This document shows, piece by piece, positions 20,414 through 31,216 of a stretch of 64,000 bases of DNA; position 1 is the stretch's first letter, and each line of letters begins with the position of its first letter. Origin of the DNA: Xiphydria camelus (Eukaryota; Arthropoda; Insecta; Hymenoptera; Xiphydriidae); contig OY783199.1 of NCBI GenBank assembly GCA_963678675.1, positions 15,706,348-15,770,347 of the forward strand. Reading direction: 5' to 3'. The notes under the pieces were generated by a model. That model worked only from the letters and a program-made list of their open reading frames with translations. It did no database searches and had not been told where the DNA came from. The position numbers and the translations under genes are program-made.

Positions 20414-22868
20414 TGGTAGGTACTGGCAACGATCAGTTATTAGTATTATTATTATTCGTATTAGAGTATTAGATAAATTCGTATTTTAAGGGGATGATTT
20501 TATATTTTGTGGTTCCATCGCGAGAGCGCAGGCTGGTTAATGTCATTAAAAACCTGAAGATATTAGAGAGTTAAATGCTTGTCAGGGAAAATTCGTAAAC
20601 TAAAATGTTGGAATTTGATCGCGGTGAGAATGTATGCCCTTAATTAAATTTTCCCGATTTCTGTTTCTCGGTAACTCTGGAAGTTCATTCAGGGAACTTT
20701 TTAGGATTGTCCGGAAACTTTTTCATCAGAATTAATCGAAACTTTGTAGAGAGACAGCTTTACTTTTCTTGAACTTTTCGGCTCATTTACAATCAGTGGA
20801 ACGAAGCCTCGAGACCTCAATGATTATTGCGCTCTCCTTTTTCGAATCTCCGGAAATTTGACCCTCTCGCCTCACGTCCGGGCCTCCAGGCTGGTCCGAT
20901 AAGGTAATCCGCGTGTCGGGTTATCCAGGTTGGAGCGATCGACGTCCCGAGTGGGGAGAGAGCCACACGGAACCCCGTGTCGAGGCCACGGTGTGGTATT
21001 TAGACGCGGCATATTGTCTGGTCGTAGGTTCTCCGTTCAGCCGTATTACATTCCTCCCCCTTTTTCCCTCCATGGGCGCGCTGCGGCGCGAAATATCGTG
21101 TAACGAACCGCCCGAATCGTTGCCGCGATGGAGAAGTACCTACTTACAACTCCGAAAGAGATATCGATATCTCGAACACAGTCATCGTATCGTGAGGTCG
21201 TTTGGGGGGGTACCCCGAGTAATATCATTACGTGGCATTCGACAACGCATACGGCGTTGTGCAAGGAGGTGCCGCGATGTAGGAATTGGTAAGCGATTTT
21301 TTTTCCAAGATCGATCGACCTGTGTCGCGGAGAGCCGTGACCTGAGATGCGATGACGGTTGACAGATTTGGTCGTGAACGCACGCTCTTCAACGACCGAG
21401 CTTACCTGCTCTCGAAGGCGTGGCGCGCCTCTAGTTCCTTAGATAGGCGTTGTTCGCGATCCGGTCGCGCTCTGGGTCTGGTTTGATTACGTTGCAAAAA
21501 TGCGGGGCGCGCTTTATTCGTCGTGGGAAACTAAACTTGACATTTGCTCGGACTCGTTACCTTCTCGCTGCGTCGGACGATCTTTTTTTTTCTTTTATTG
21601 AAAAGATCCATTGATAATTTGGTTTTTTTCATAAATTTTTCTGGTTGCAGGTTCGAAAAATTTAGACAAAATTATTTGCCCCGTATTTCTTCATTTCTCA
21701 CTTTTCATCTTATCGGAGCTGGAAAACGATGTTTTGAAGTGCATTGTGTCGTAAGCCTGTCTCGCTTGCGTTTCGATGACGTCACATCATTTAACAGAAA
21801 AATGTGCCCGTAATTGTGCGAATAATTATTTTTTCAGGCATTTTCTTACTCGCGAGGTATCAAGTATGCATACAGATTACAAATTAAATTTAAAAATACG
21901 AATATTTTGCTCAAGAGATCGAACTTTATTTCCATACGTGCATTCGAATCCTTCGTTTTTGACCCGATAGATACAGACGACGGCGATGAACGAAATCTCG
22001 CACCGCGAATGGATAATTAAAAATTAATTCAATCGACGCTATCGAGCCCACTTCGATCACTCTCCGAAGGTTACATTCGCGAGGAACGTAGAGCGAATTT
22101 GCCGAACGGAAAATCACTTCGAGCGGATACGGCGGCGCGCAATGGCGAGGGACGATTATTTGCTCCAATTTTTTTTTTCACGCTCCAAACGACTCCCAGC
22201 ATCGCTCGTTTTCGTCGTCCAGCCAATTCGACCGTGACGAAATCACGACCCAGATATTCGACGGGAATCGAACTCCGCGTCCGCGTTCGTTATCGCAGCC
22301 CCCGAAGTTCGCCGTGGAACGCAACTTCGCGCGGCTCTACACGCGCGAGAGAAAGGACCTAATTGAATTGGCGCGCGCGCGGCCGGACCGTCCGTTTTTA
22401 CCAATGGAAATCGCGGTTATGCCGACGATCGCGCTGTCCACTTCCTCGTTGTTATCGGTTCCGCGCGGAAAGCAGCGCAGTTACGAGTCGACGGAAGAAA
22501 TTCGACTTTACAGTCGTTTCGGGAATCGACAGCTTCTGCGGCGCTTTGGAATGTCGCGAGGTCGTTACGCGCACTCCTTCCGGGGGGTGTGGAATTAAAA
22601 CGCGCAATTTTGCACGTCACACCTGCGATTTTCGCATTTCTTCCGCGATAATTAAGTGGCCGGTCGCGCCAACGCGAGTTAACGTTTCGGTGGAAAAGCA
22701 AATATTTTTACGGCGGGGAGCGTACCCGGCACTTAACTGCACGGAGCGCAGTTCGTTCCAGTCAACGAGCGGAAGTAACTGTCGCTTTTATGTACCCGGG
22801 GCCTTTGGTTACCCGATACTGGCTTTTTACCCCTGAGTGCTTTGTTGTTTTACGTAAATTCGACAGAC
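20414..22868. other. Long unique CpG-rich interval, no gene seen
   Basis: Nearly 2.5 kb without a repeat family. The open frames at 20913-21362 and 22363-22836 have no recognisable domain and overlap antisense frames of similar length, as expected in CG-rich DNA. The low repeat density might reflect regulatory or intronic host sequence, but nothing in the sequence shows this. Confidence 0.4.
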
Positions 22869-23540
22869 TCCAGGCTGAACAATTCTGTATATTTTGTATA
22901 TGATCCATATGTGGTTTTGGTTACACATGAATTATATATGATTTCTGCATTAATCATATAAGGACTATATATCGATTTTTGTATGATTGTATAACCATAC
23001 GCAAAAGTATTAGGCACCCCGTAATTTTGTAGTTCCCATTTTCAAGATCGGCTGTCGATTCGACAAAACTTCGTAGATTTAAAGTTTATCGAAAAATACA
23101 AGATCTTTCTTTGCGGGATCAATTTAAGTTTTATTTAAGGTGGTAAACCAGTCCTCCAAAGTTCATCGCTCGAAATAAACCTTTAAGCTGTAATAGGTAC
23201 AAAAGTTGTTTATTCCCTGAAACCAAACAACTTTTATCTGAACATTTTTCTTACATCTCGCTTCGCTCGTAAGATAATTTCGATGAATCGATCTCTAAAA
23301 CTCGACCATCTTCTAAACGAAACGGAATACGATTAAATCTTTTATACAAAAATTATTTAATTTTTAAAGTCAAGAAACTTTTATCACACATAGAGATTTT
23401 ATGGAATGGAAATTTCTTAAAAATGGAAGGGTGCCTAATACTTTCGACCAAGGCTGTACATGGTTAATATAGAAATCATATATAATTCATAGATGACCAA
23501 AACCACATATATGGGTCATATAGACCTTTTTCGCCTGGGA
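22869..23540. repeat. Foldback element V, split by mariner-like MITE U
   Basis: The ends are TCCAGGCTGAACAATTC and TTTTTCGCCTGGGA. The arms pair through ATGATCCATATGTGGTTTTG with CAAAACCACATATATGGGTC and ATGAATTATATATGATTTC with its mirror. The middle holds element U. Confidence 0.7.
22992..23456. mobile_element. Tc1/mariner-like MITE U with TA duplication
   Basis: The inverted ends share AAAGTATTAGGCACCC exactly (left, after TAACCATACGCA; right, as the mirror of GGGTGCCTAATACTTTCG). TA flanks both sides (22990-22991 and 23457-23458), as in Tc1/mariner elements. At 465 bp with no transposase motif, it is non-autonomous. Confidence 0.75.
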
Positions 23541-23989
23541 CGGGTTCGCGTGGTATCGGAAGGGGCCGAATATTTTAGAAAGAGTCCTTAATAAATCTTC
23601 AGTTCGCGCATATCTGTGGATTTCAAGATGAGTAATCTCTTAATAGCATCCGACACGCTCGGTAAACACCTCGTCGCGTTAGCGAACATCCGCCTAATTC
23701 ATGATATTTACATAAAAAACAGGTCCTACCGGGCTAGGAGTCAGCGAACGACCGAGTAAACAGTAATTCTTCACGAAACGTGTCTCTGTCGACGCCTGGA
23801 CTTTCCACTCGTGTACGCGAGCGACGACGAGTCGAAGAGAGACGTCGAATTAGTCATTGTTGACTGACAGCCGATTATATGAGCGTCTAATCTGTCCGTT
23901 CGACTCTACGAAAATAAATCTCATTTCAATAATCGCGTTCTGTATAGGTATTCGTACACTGCGAACAAAATTTGTACCTATATTTCTAA
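23541..23989. other. Unique DNA, no gene seen
   Basis: CpG-rich, with no recognised motif or repeat family. Confidence 0.4.
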
Positions 23990-24410
23990 TGTACCTACTT
24001 TTATACAAGTTTTTTTTTCAGTACGTGATTATAAAAATTAATATACTCCGTGGTTATGAAAATTAATATACTCTGTAATTATAAAAATTAATACATTTCC
24101 TTTTGAAAATGCCCTTATAAATATCACAACGAACACTGAGAAAAAAAAAGATTAAAAATTATTCTGTTAGAAGGATAATCTGAGTACGAAAGGTAAAGCA
24201 GATAAAAAATTATCCTTCCAGGGTATAAAATTTAACCTTCCTTAGGATAATGTTTGATCTACTTTACCTTTCGTACTCAGATTATCCTTCTAACAGAATA
24301 ATTTTTAATCTTTTTTTTTCTCAGTGAAGTATATTAATTTTCAAATCACTCATTGATTAAAAGCTTTATATACAATTTTATTAAATTTAATGCAATTTTT
24401 TTTTAGTGTA
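23990..24410. repeat. Foldback family X, copy 1, split by T
   Basis: The blocks ATTATAAAAATTAATATACTC, GCCCTTATAAATATCACAACG and AAAAGCTTTATATACAATT match X copies at 40115, 45560 and around the LTR element. After ACAACGAA it is interrupted by T. Confidence 0.65.
24134..24326. mobile_element. Palindromic MITE T (inside X)
   Basis: Starts CACTGAGAAAAAAAAAGATT and ends with its mirror AATCTTTTTTTTTCTCAGTG. The arms of about 80 bp are nearly perfect (AGAAGGATAATCTGAGTACG with CGTACTCAGATTATCCTTCT). The central gap is short. AA flanks both sides. Confidence 0.85.
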
Positions 24411-25843
24411 AATATATATAGGTACAATATTAGTTCCATCGACGGCGCTATTTGTCGTGTAGCGACATCGACGGAGCCCCTGGCCAACATAAGCGCCCCT
24501 CGTCTCGAGTGTCCGGTTGGATACCACTTAACGACGCACCCCTGGGGGCAGGCTGTGCCCCTGTTTAATATTCGCTCTCCTTTGTCGGCTCAACATTTTA
24601 AATCAGACCTGCACAGGTGCCGAGATAATTATGTATAAGAAGGGGGCGGCGTCTGTCGATCACGTATCGATTAACCTCGAGAATGACGATGAAGGAAACG
24701 TCACGGCATTCACGTAAAGAACGAGCGACACTTCCTTCTCGAAGCCTACACGCGAGTACCTCGATACCTCGAAGCCGAGATTGTGCGAAGGGCTTCCTTG
24801 GAATGTCATAATTCGACGTTTTACGGAATTTTCCAGTCGGGCGGAGCAGCGCGGCCTTCCCTCTCCTTCATAATAATTAATGAACGATAAAGCGGCGCGT
24901 GACCGTCGACGACGACGTTCGAAAGCCGCCGATTTCCTGTCCCTCGCGCGAAAAAATCGCGCGCCGCGTCCGACGTGAATCCCGCTTAGCTCGCGCCTTC
25001 GTTAGTGAGTTACGGTCACCGTAAACCCAGCTTTTACGATCCGGCTCCGATATCTGGAGCGGAGGAGTGGCGTTCTTGTCGTGCGGATTATCAATAAAGT
25101 CTCTGAAAGTGCAGCTCGTTTCGCGCAACTTTCCTCGCGGACGGCTTGTTTCTCTCCTCTTTTTTTTGCTCCGCGCGCTCTACTCGCTCTTTTAATCTTT
25201 TCCGAAGAAAACATTTCTTTCGCCATGTCCGACACGCTCGATTAGCCGACGCACTTATAGGTACTCGGATGGAAAAGTGCCTATTCATTGCTACCGGTGC
25301 ATGCGCGTGTTTTATATAATGCATCATTAACCGAGACTGCCATTCCTTTATTTTTGTATAAAAGAATGACGATAAGGAACTCGCGAACAGCCTTGCTTCG
25401 ACGGCACGTGGATATTAACACTTCCGATAAACGATACCTTTTTTTTTTTTTTTTTTCATTAGCACGCATCCGATATTAGATTCGGGCCCGGTAAAATATT
25501 TCATTTCACAGTTCACGAAGACACCAAGTGATCGACCATAATCGATGACTATCGTACAGAGCGCTATCAATAAAAAAGAAAAATAGAAAACATTCCCCAC
25601 AGTTTAAGCAGAGCAAGCATATTGCCAAATGAAATATCATTACACTGTAAAGCCTCTATCGCAATCGAGCGCAACGGTGATTAATGGCAAACGCAAAAGT
25701 CCGGTCCTCGATTTTTGCATTCAACGAGTGAACGTTCACACCGCACACCTCTCTACGACCTCTTGTGTACAACATGCACGTGACATATTGAACCAACCGC
25801 GGCAATAACGAGTATGATAAATCGCCGAACTTTCCGCGCACTT
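24411..25843. other. Unique CpG-rich DNA, no gene seen
   Basis: The open frames are short and unsupported. A run of 18 T lies at 25439-25456. No repeat-family signature. Confidence 0.4.
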
Positions 25844-26305
25844 GAAGAACAGTTTATTAATAATTAATAAATATAATTTCAAATACGAAATAAATATTTC
25901 GTTGGGCCAAGACAATACCATGTGAGGCTAAATTTATTCACCCCAGGAAAGAAACCTTAATCACTATTATCTCATTATTTATGAATTTTTTGCCTATACT
26001 GATATGAAACTTTATTGTAGATATAAACGTAATCTTCAAAAAAGTCTTATACAAATATAAGCCAAAAGCTCATATGTATTGAAATAATAGTGATTGAAGT
26101 TTCTTTCCTGGCGAGTAAGTTTAGCCTCATAAGTATATGTTGATTATTAAAATCTTTATTTCATTCAAATGATTATCTCAAAAGATCAAATTGTCCCAAA
26201 CAGATATCGTAATAGTTAACAAATATTTACTTGATTCGATAAAATGTTTATTTCGCCCTGTTCGAACAAACATTTATGAACTGCAAATAAACCGTTTTCT
26301 CGGTG
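25844..26305. repeat. Foldback family F, copy 1, split by E
   Basis: GAACAGTTTATTAATAATTA at the left and ATAAACCGTTTTCTCGGTG at the right match the uninterrupted copy at 32217-32485, along with AAATATTTCGTTGGGCC and AAAAGATCAAATTGTCCCAA. It is interrupted after AAGACAATACC. Confidence 0.75.
25922..26130. repeat. Foldback MITE, family E, copy 3 (inside F)
   Basis: The best preserved E copy. GTGAGGCTAAATTTATTCAC at the left is mirrored by AGTAAGTTTAGCCTCAT at the right, and GGAAAGAAAC by GTTTCTTTCC. Confidence 0.8.
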
Positions 26306-26962
26306 CGACTATTCCAACCCGTTCGTTTGTCCAGTCCAGTAGTAACGTCTCATTTCGTCTCGTATCAATCTCGAAACCCAAAGAAATACCAGTCGAGATA
26401 GCGATCCAGCGCCCGAGCGCGCGCCATAGGCGTTGCGATACAGCCGCGCGAACCTCATTGTTCGCAGCTGTCGACCGCGCTGTTATTTCGAACTTTACCG
26501 TATACAATACACGCGCACGGCGCGGCCTATACACGCGAATCACTTCGCGCCCGAGTTCCGTGCCCCGGCGCGAACGGAACGGAACCACTTTTACACCGCA
26601 TTCTTGGCATTGAGGTGTCTTTCGACCCGACCACGCCTACTTCGCGCGCGGGTGGGTGTGGTGCGAGAGCCGAGCGTATGGGTATATGCATGACGTAGGC
26701 CACGTTTTACGGGCGATAAACTTAATTGCAAAACGACATTAGGCGCAAGGGCCCACGCGAAACGCTCGAATTTCTTGCCCGGCGTGCGCTGCGGATAATT
26801 ATAGGCACGCTGCGGCTGGCCTTTGTCGAAATTGAGAGATACCTGCACCGCTTGCGCCAAGTAAACGCGGCTGTCGACTTTTTACCGGTTTTTTTTTTGA
26901 AGGGGGAATCATGGCAATCGCGCGGAAATTGACATTTAAATGTGTACGTTGATGAAAAATAT
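26306..26962. other. CpG-rich unique DNA, no gene seen
   Basis: Both-strand open frames here are Arg-rich and without domains. No repeat signature. Confidence 0.4.
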
Positions 26963-27147
26963 GGGGTAGACCGAGGTGAATCGGATCATAGATCAATATT
27001 TCTTAATTCGTGTTGAAAAAATTAGTATTTGGATCGCTCGTGTTACTTCGTTCCTCTTCGATAAAGTAATACGAACAATAGAAATGCTCATTTTCATCAC
27101 GATTTGAGAAATATGGATCTGTGATCTTATTCGCCCCGGTCTACCCT
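26963..27147. mobile_element. MITE family H, copy 1
   Basis: GGGGTAGACCGAGGTGAATC at the left is mirrored by GATTCACC-like TTCGCCCCGGTCTACCCTA at the right. GGATCATAGATC and GATCTGTGATC form the next pair. A second copy lies at 62180-62365. The ends resemble those of G at 29848. Confidence 0.75.
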
Positions 27148-27405
27148 ACACCGAGGAAACATTTTATTCGTAGTTGATAGATATTTGTTTAAATATTGCG
27201 AAATAAACATTTTATCGAATCAAATAAATATTCGTCGACTATTGCGATATTTATTCGTCACGATTTGATCATTCGAGGCAATCATTTGAATGAAATAGAC
27301 ATTTTAATAATTAACATAATATATTTTCTCGTCCCAACGAAATATTTATTACACCATGTTTGAAATTACATTTATTAACTATTAATAAATTGTCTTCTCG
27401 GTGTA
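27148..27405. repeat. Foldback family F, copy 2
   Basis: ACACCGAGGAAACATTTTAT and TAATAAATTGTCTTCTCGGTG ends with the F core (GTAGTTGATAGATATTTG, ATTTGATCATTCGAGGCAATC, ACGAAATATTTATTACACC). It directly abuts H. Confidence 0.75.
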
Positions 27406-28526
27406 TAAGGTAGAGCGTGTGACGATATTTATTGCAATTATCACAACTGCATTTGGCCGTAGAAATTAATGCTGTATACATTTTTTTCTGTACTTATTCT
27501 CCAAATATTATTTCAAGTACAAAAATCATCCTCAAAGCGCCACAATCATCCGCGAATGATTCACTCCCCATGGAATAGGTCAAGAGGTCCGATGAGATCC
27601 GATCTTGTGTCGTCACACAAAGGCACTTTGACGACCTACGCCTTCGGGTGTCGAAACGATCGTCAAACGGCGTGGTCAATCGGGATGGTGAATTCGATCG
27701 GACCGAGATCTAGATTTCGGGTTGTCTCGCGCGTGATGATAGCGATCGAGGTCGAGAGGGAAGTTTTCGAGAGGCGGACGGAATTGGAAAGGTGATCGTT
27801 CCTGTCCGCGTGACGCGGAACATGTCCCCGCTTACCCTATACCGCGTACCTCCACATTCACTTTGGAATCGACTTTTGATTCGCGGATAGCTAATTCTCG
27901 ATCGGCGACATTTCAGGATTTTTTTTTTCACCGCGGACTCGCTCGGCGCGCGCGGATTATCGATAACGGATTTTACCTACATTCGCCGGATCGAGTGTCG
28001 CGAGAGAACGTTCCTAACGTGGAGGAATAATTTCGTCATATTTGTTACACGTTATTAATCAATTTAACGAGAGGCTTGTTTCATTTGGATTTTTTTCATT
28101 TACCACGCAAATTGCTGTTATTTCGCGAAAAATGAACGGAATAGCGGCTTAAAGGTCAACTCCAGGCAACGTATTTTTCTGGAAATAGACTTCAAATGAA
28201 AGAAATCGGAATTATTTAATCCGTGAGATTAAGCAATATCTCATGAATAAGTCTGACGTATTTTCGTAAAAACGGATCACGATTGTGATCTCTTTTTTAC
28301 TTCCACTTTTCTCCTCTTATTTCTTCTCGTTTCCTTTCTCTTCAATTTAATCGCCTTCGCATATATTACTCTGCGCGACGCGAGAGTGTGACCAATATTT
28401 ACGAGCCGTCGTCTATAACTCCATCACGGCTGAACGACTCTGGTCTGATCTATTTTTTCGGCGCATCTCGATGTATTGGGCTAACATAAAAAATATTCAA
28501 GGCAATAGAGCGCAATGAATTTTCAT
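27406..28526. other. Unique DNA, no gene seen
   Basis: Mixed GC-rich and AT-rich sequence. Short frames only, no repeat family. Confidence 0.4.
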
Positions 28527-28822
28527 ACGTCGAGAGAAATAATTGCTGGTGTTAAGAAAATGTTTTCTTTAATCAAAAACAAAAATGATATAATTCCAGA
28601 ATGAAGCGATAGTTTTCTTCAAATAAGAAAATAGTTGATAGGCTCAAGTAATTATTTTTTTCGCGTTGTAGGAAGAATTTCTTATCTCACAACGGAGGTA
28701 TTCTTGAATCCAGAATAAACATTTGTTCTTCGACCAAGAGAATCTCTATTTTAAAACATTTTAAGATCAAGTGTTCTTGATCCAAGAAATATTTTTCTGC
28801 AACTACCAATTATTTCTCAGTG
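28527..28822. repeat. Foldback family AA, copy 2 (uninterrupted)
   Basis: CGAGAGAAATAATTGCTGG at the left is mirrored by CCAATTATTTCTCAGTG at the right. It contains AATAGTTGATAGGCTC and AAGATCAAGTGTTCTTGATCC and serves as reference for the split copy at 3603-4270. Confidence 0.7.
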
Positions 28823-28843
28823 TTTAAAAAAATTGAATTTTAT

Positions 28844-29095
28844 ACACCGAGAAAATAATTTATTTGTAGTTGATAAATGTTTGTTTGAACATGGCGAAAT
28901 AAACATTTTATTGGACCAAATAATTATTTGTTGACTATTACAATTTTTATTTGGCACAATTTGATCCTTTGAGGAAACCGTTTAAATGAGATAAACATTT
29001 TAATAATCAACTCATATTTCCTTCTAACGAAATATTTATTCCACCGTAGTTGAAATAACATTTATTAACTATTAATAAACCGTTTTCTCGGTGTG
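28844..29095. repeat. Foldback family F, copy 3
   Basis: ACACCGAGAAAATAATTTAT to AATAAACCGTTTTCTCGGTG, uninterrupted, with all core blocks (GTAGTTGATAAATGTTTG; CCACCGTAGTTGAAATAACA). Confidence 0.8.
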
Positions 29096-29628
29096 TCAAA
29101 GAAATCTCACACGCAGAGAACAGCGATTCGAACGTCGCATCAATTAACGTTCATCGCACGTGGCTTCGCCGCCGCTTTTCTCCGATCTCTTCAATTAATC
29201 GGTCGTTGAACGAAGAGCGAGGCAGACGCTGACGCGGACTCGTACCTTTGCGAACTACATTCTCGAACGGCTGCAAAGGTTCTCGAGCAAAACGTATACG
29301 GGATTCCCTATACCGCTTCAAGTTCAGGGCGCGTCTTTCTTGCCTGCTGGCCTCGTTAGCGGCGCTTACGTCACCCGCTGGAGGAAGAGAAGAAGGCGGC
29401 GGGAGGACGCGAGAGGAGCAGAAGGTGAAGCCCCGCGCCGCGCGTGCCGCAGACTCGGCTTTATCGGGCAAGTCGGCTCGGTGTATTGCGTCACCGAAGA
29501 TCGTTGCACCGAGCGCGCGGCTCGTCCTCGCTCGGACAAGATCAGGGATCGTCCTCGGCTTCCCCGCGTTCTCCTCGCTCCCTGTGTCTTCTACGCTCTA
29601 TTCGCGTTCGCTCTTTTACGACGAGAAA
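29096..29628. other. CpG-rich unique DNA between repeats
   Basis: Open frames exist on both strands, of equal length and without domain. No gene is supported. Confidence 0.4.
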
Positions 29629-29798
29629 ACAGTTTATTTGTAATTAATGAACTTCTCGTTCCAACGAAAGTGGTCTTGCATCAAGAATATATATTCGTTG
29701 ACCGAGAGAGAATCTGTATTTAAACAAATTTTAAGATCACATGTTCTCGATTCGAACAATGTTTTTTTTTGAAACTAGTAATTATTTCTCTCAGTGTT
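29629..29798. repeat. Family AA, partial copy 3
   Basis: Only the right half is present (CATCAAGAATATATATTCG, AAGATCACATGTTCTCG, AGTAATTATTTCTCTCAGTG). Confidence 0.55.
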
Positions 29799-29847
29799 TA
29801 AAAAAATTGAACTTCTACATCCCGAGAAAATAGTTTATTTGTAGTTA

Positions 29848-30760
29848 GGGGAGACCGGGGCGGAATGGGGACTCTAACGTTGAAATTTATTTTTTAAAAG
29901 GTTAAAGACGTGATACAAATTCCAAAAAATGCAAAACGATCTATTAAAATATTGTAAATACAATACAAAAAAGAAAGAAACATAAAGTCCTATTAGTGTT
30001 TTTGTTATTTTCAATTTTAGAAAAAGTGTCCTTCACCCCGTTCTGCCCCGTAGGCGGGGCAGAATGGGGTACGCGCGGTTATTAGACTTACACACTTCAC
30101 AGACAAGTACTGATTCATCATCGTCACTGTCTATCCCCGCACAAGAATTATGAGCCCACTTTTTTTGCACTGAACGCATGAAATCCAACCTTCAGCTGAA
30201 GCTGAATATTGGTAATTGCAGTATAGACATAAAGCGTCTTCTTCCTCCTCAGACTCCTCTGAGCTTTCTTTAACGTCTTCTATTATCTTTAACTTTTTTT
30301 GGTAAAGGCACCTTCCCTATTGCTATTTTCTGTTTTTGACCTGACAGATTCCTTTTAACTTTCTTTTCTTGTGCCCCATTCCGCCCCACCCCGATCTACC
30401 CCAGATGTCCTTCACAACCTATGACCAAACACCTTTACCAATATTTTAAAGTATCCATGTCAAAAGATACTTAAAAACATTCCGTGTACAGGGAAAATAC
30501 AGCAAGCCCCAAAACAAATAAATAATTAACTTACGTCTTGCTGAAAATGCCGAAAAGTTATATCATCACACACAATTTCACCACGTTTAATCGAAAACAC
30601 TCTAAACCGTTTGCAATAACCTATTTGTTGTTGCCAGCTGATGCGTGACGTTCTAGTAAATGATAACAGAGGGCGCTAGCAACATCGGGCGTTTGCAGTG
30701 AAAATTACAAGACCAACTCCGTTCTGCCCTGGTACCCCGTTCTGCCCCGGTATCCCCTAC
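29848..30760. mobile_element. Transposon remnant G with GC-rich inverted ends
   Basis: The left end GGGGAGACCGGGGCGGAATG mirrors the right end GTTCTGCCCCGGTATCCCC. The flanking duplication is TA or TTA (29845-29847 and 30761-30763). An internal palindrome near 30033-30070 repeats the terminal motif (CCCCGTTCTGCCCC / GGGGCAGAATGGGG). The element holds a decayed coding remnant on the minus strand, so it is probably a deletion derivative of an autonomous DNA transposon. Confidence 0.75.
30060..30300 (-). pseudogene. Transposase C-terminal zinc-finger remnant in G
   Basis: The minus strand reads an acidic run (EDVKESSEESEEEE), then DALCLYCNYQYSASAEGWIS and CVQCKK. A reading-frame change in an A7 run is followed, in the shifted frame, by WAHNSCAGIDSDDDESVLVC. 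The pattern C..C.....(x)W..C..C..WAH..CAG is the PHD-like tail found at the C-terminus of many DDE transposases of the pogo/Tigger type. The catalytic part is absent. The assignment is by pattern memory only. Confidence 0.5.
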
Positions 30761-30936
30761 TTAATAAATGTTTGTTTGAATATAGCGAAATAAATATTTT
30801 ATTGGACTAAATAAATATTTGTCAATTATTGAAATATTTATTTGGCATATTCTTTGAGGTAACCGTTTGAATGAAATAAATATTTTAATAATTAACTTAT
30901 ATTTTAATGTCCTGCTAAAATATTTATTCCGCCGTA

Positions 30937-31167
30937 CTCCGAGGGAAAAGGTTTAGTTGAATGCGAACCTAATACCTGGAAATATTCTTTTGAGATAAAT
31001 AGGAATTTATTCGCTACCGACAAAAGTCTGTTTGAATGAAATATAAATGTTTTGCATATCTTTTTAATCGAGTACGAATCTGGTACGGACCGTTGTTCAA
31101 TGTGAACAAATTCCTATTCTAATAAATTTGTTCTATTAGGTTTGTATTCAATAGACCTTTTCGCTGG
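30937..31167. mobile_element. MITE J, copy 1, with GTA duplication (inside F)
   Basis: The left end CTCCGAGGGAAAAGGTTTAG mirrors the right end AATAGACCTTTTCGCTGG. The 3-bp direct repeat GTA (30934-30936 and 31168-31170) sits exactly where F reads CCGTAGTTGAAATAAC. No coding. Second copy at 34221-34505. Confidence 0.8.
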
Positions 31168-31216
31168 GTATTTGAAGTCACATTTACTATTTATCAATAA
31201 ACCGTTTTCCCAGTGT

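Larger units (their letters stand above)
29817..31216. repeat. Foldback family F, copy 4, split by G and J
   Basis: F pieces at 29817-29847, 30761-30936 and 31168-31216 are co-linear with the uninterrupted copies. Element G separates the first two and element J the last two. Removing both inserts restores an F sequence of normal length. Confidence 0.8.

Noticed and set aside
22363..22836. 157-codon frame in CpG-rich DNA
   Set aside because: Overlapping frames exist on both strands, the translation is Arg/Ser/Cys-rich and it has no domain, as expected from composition.
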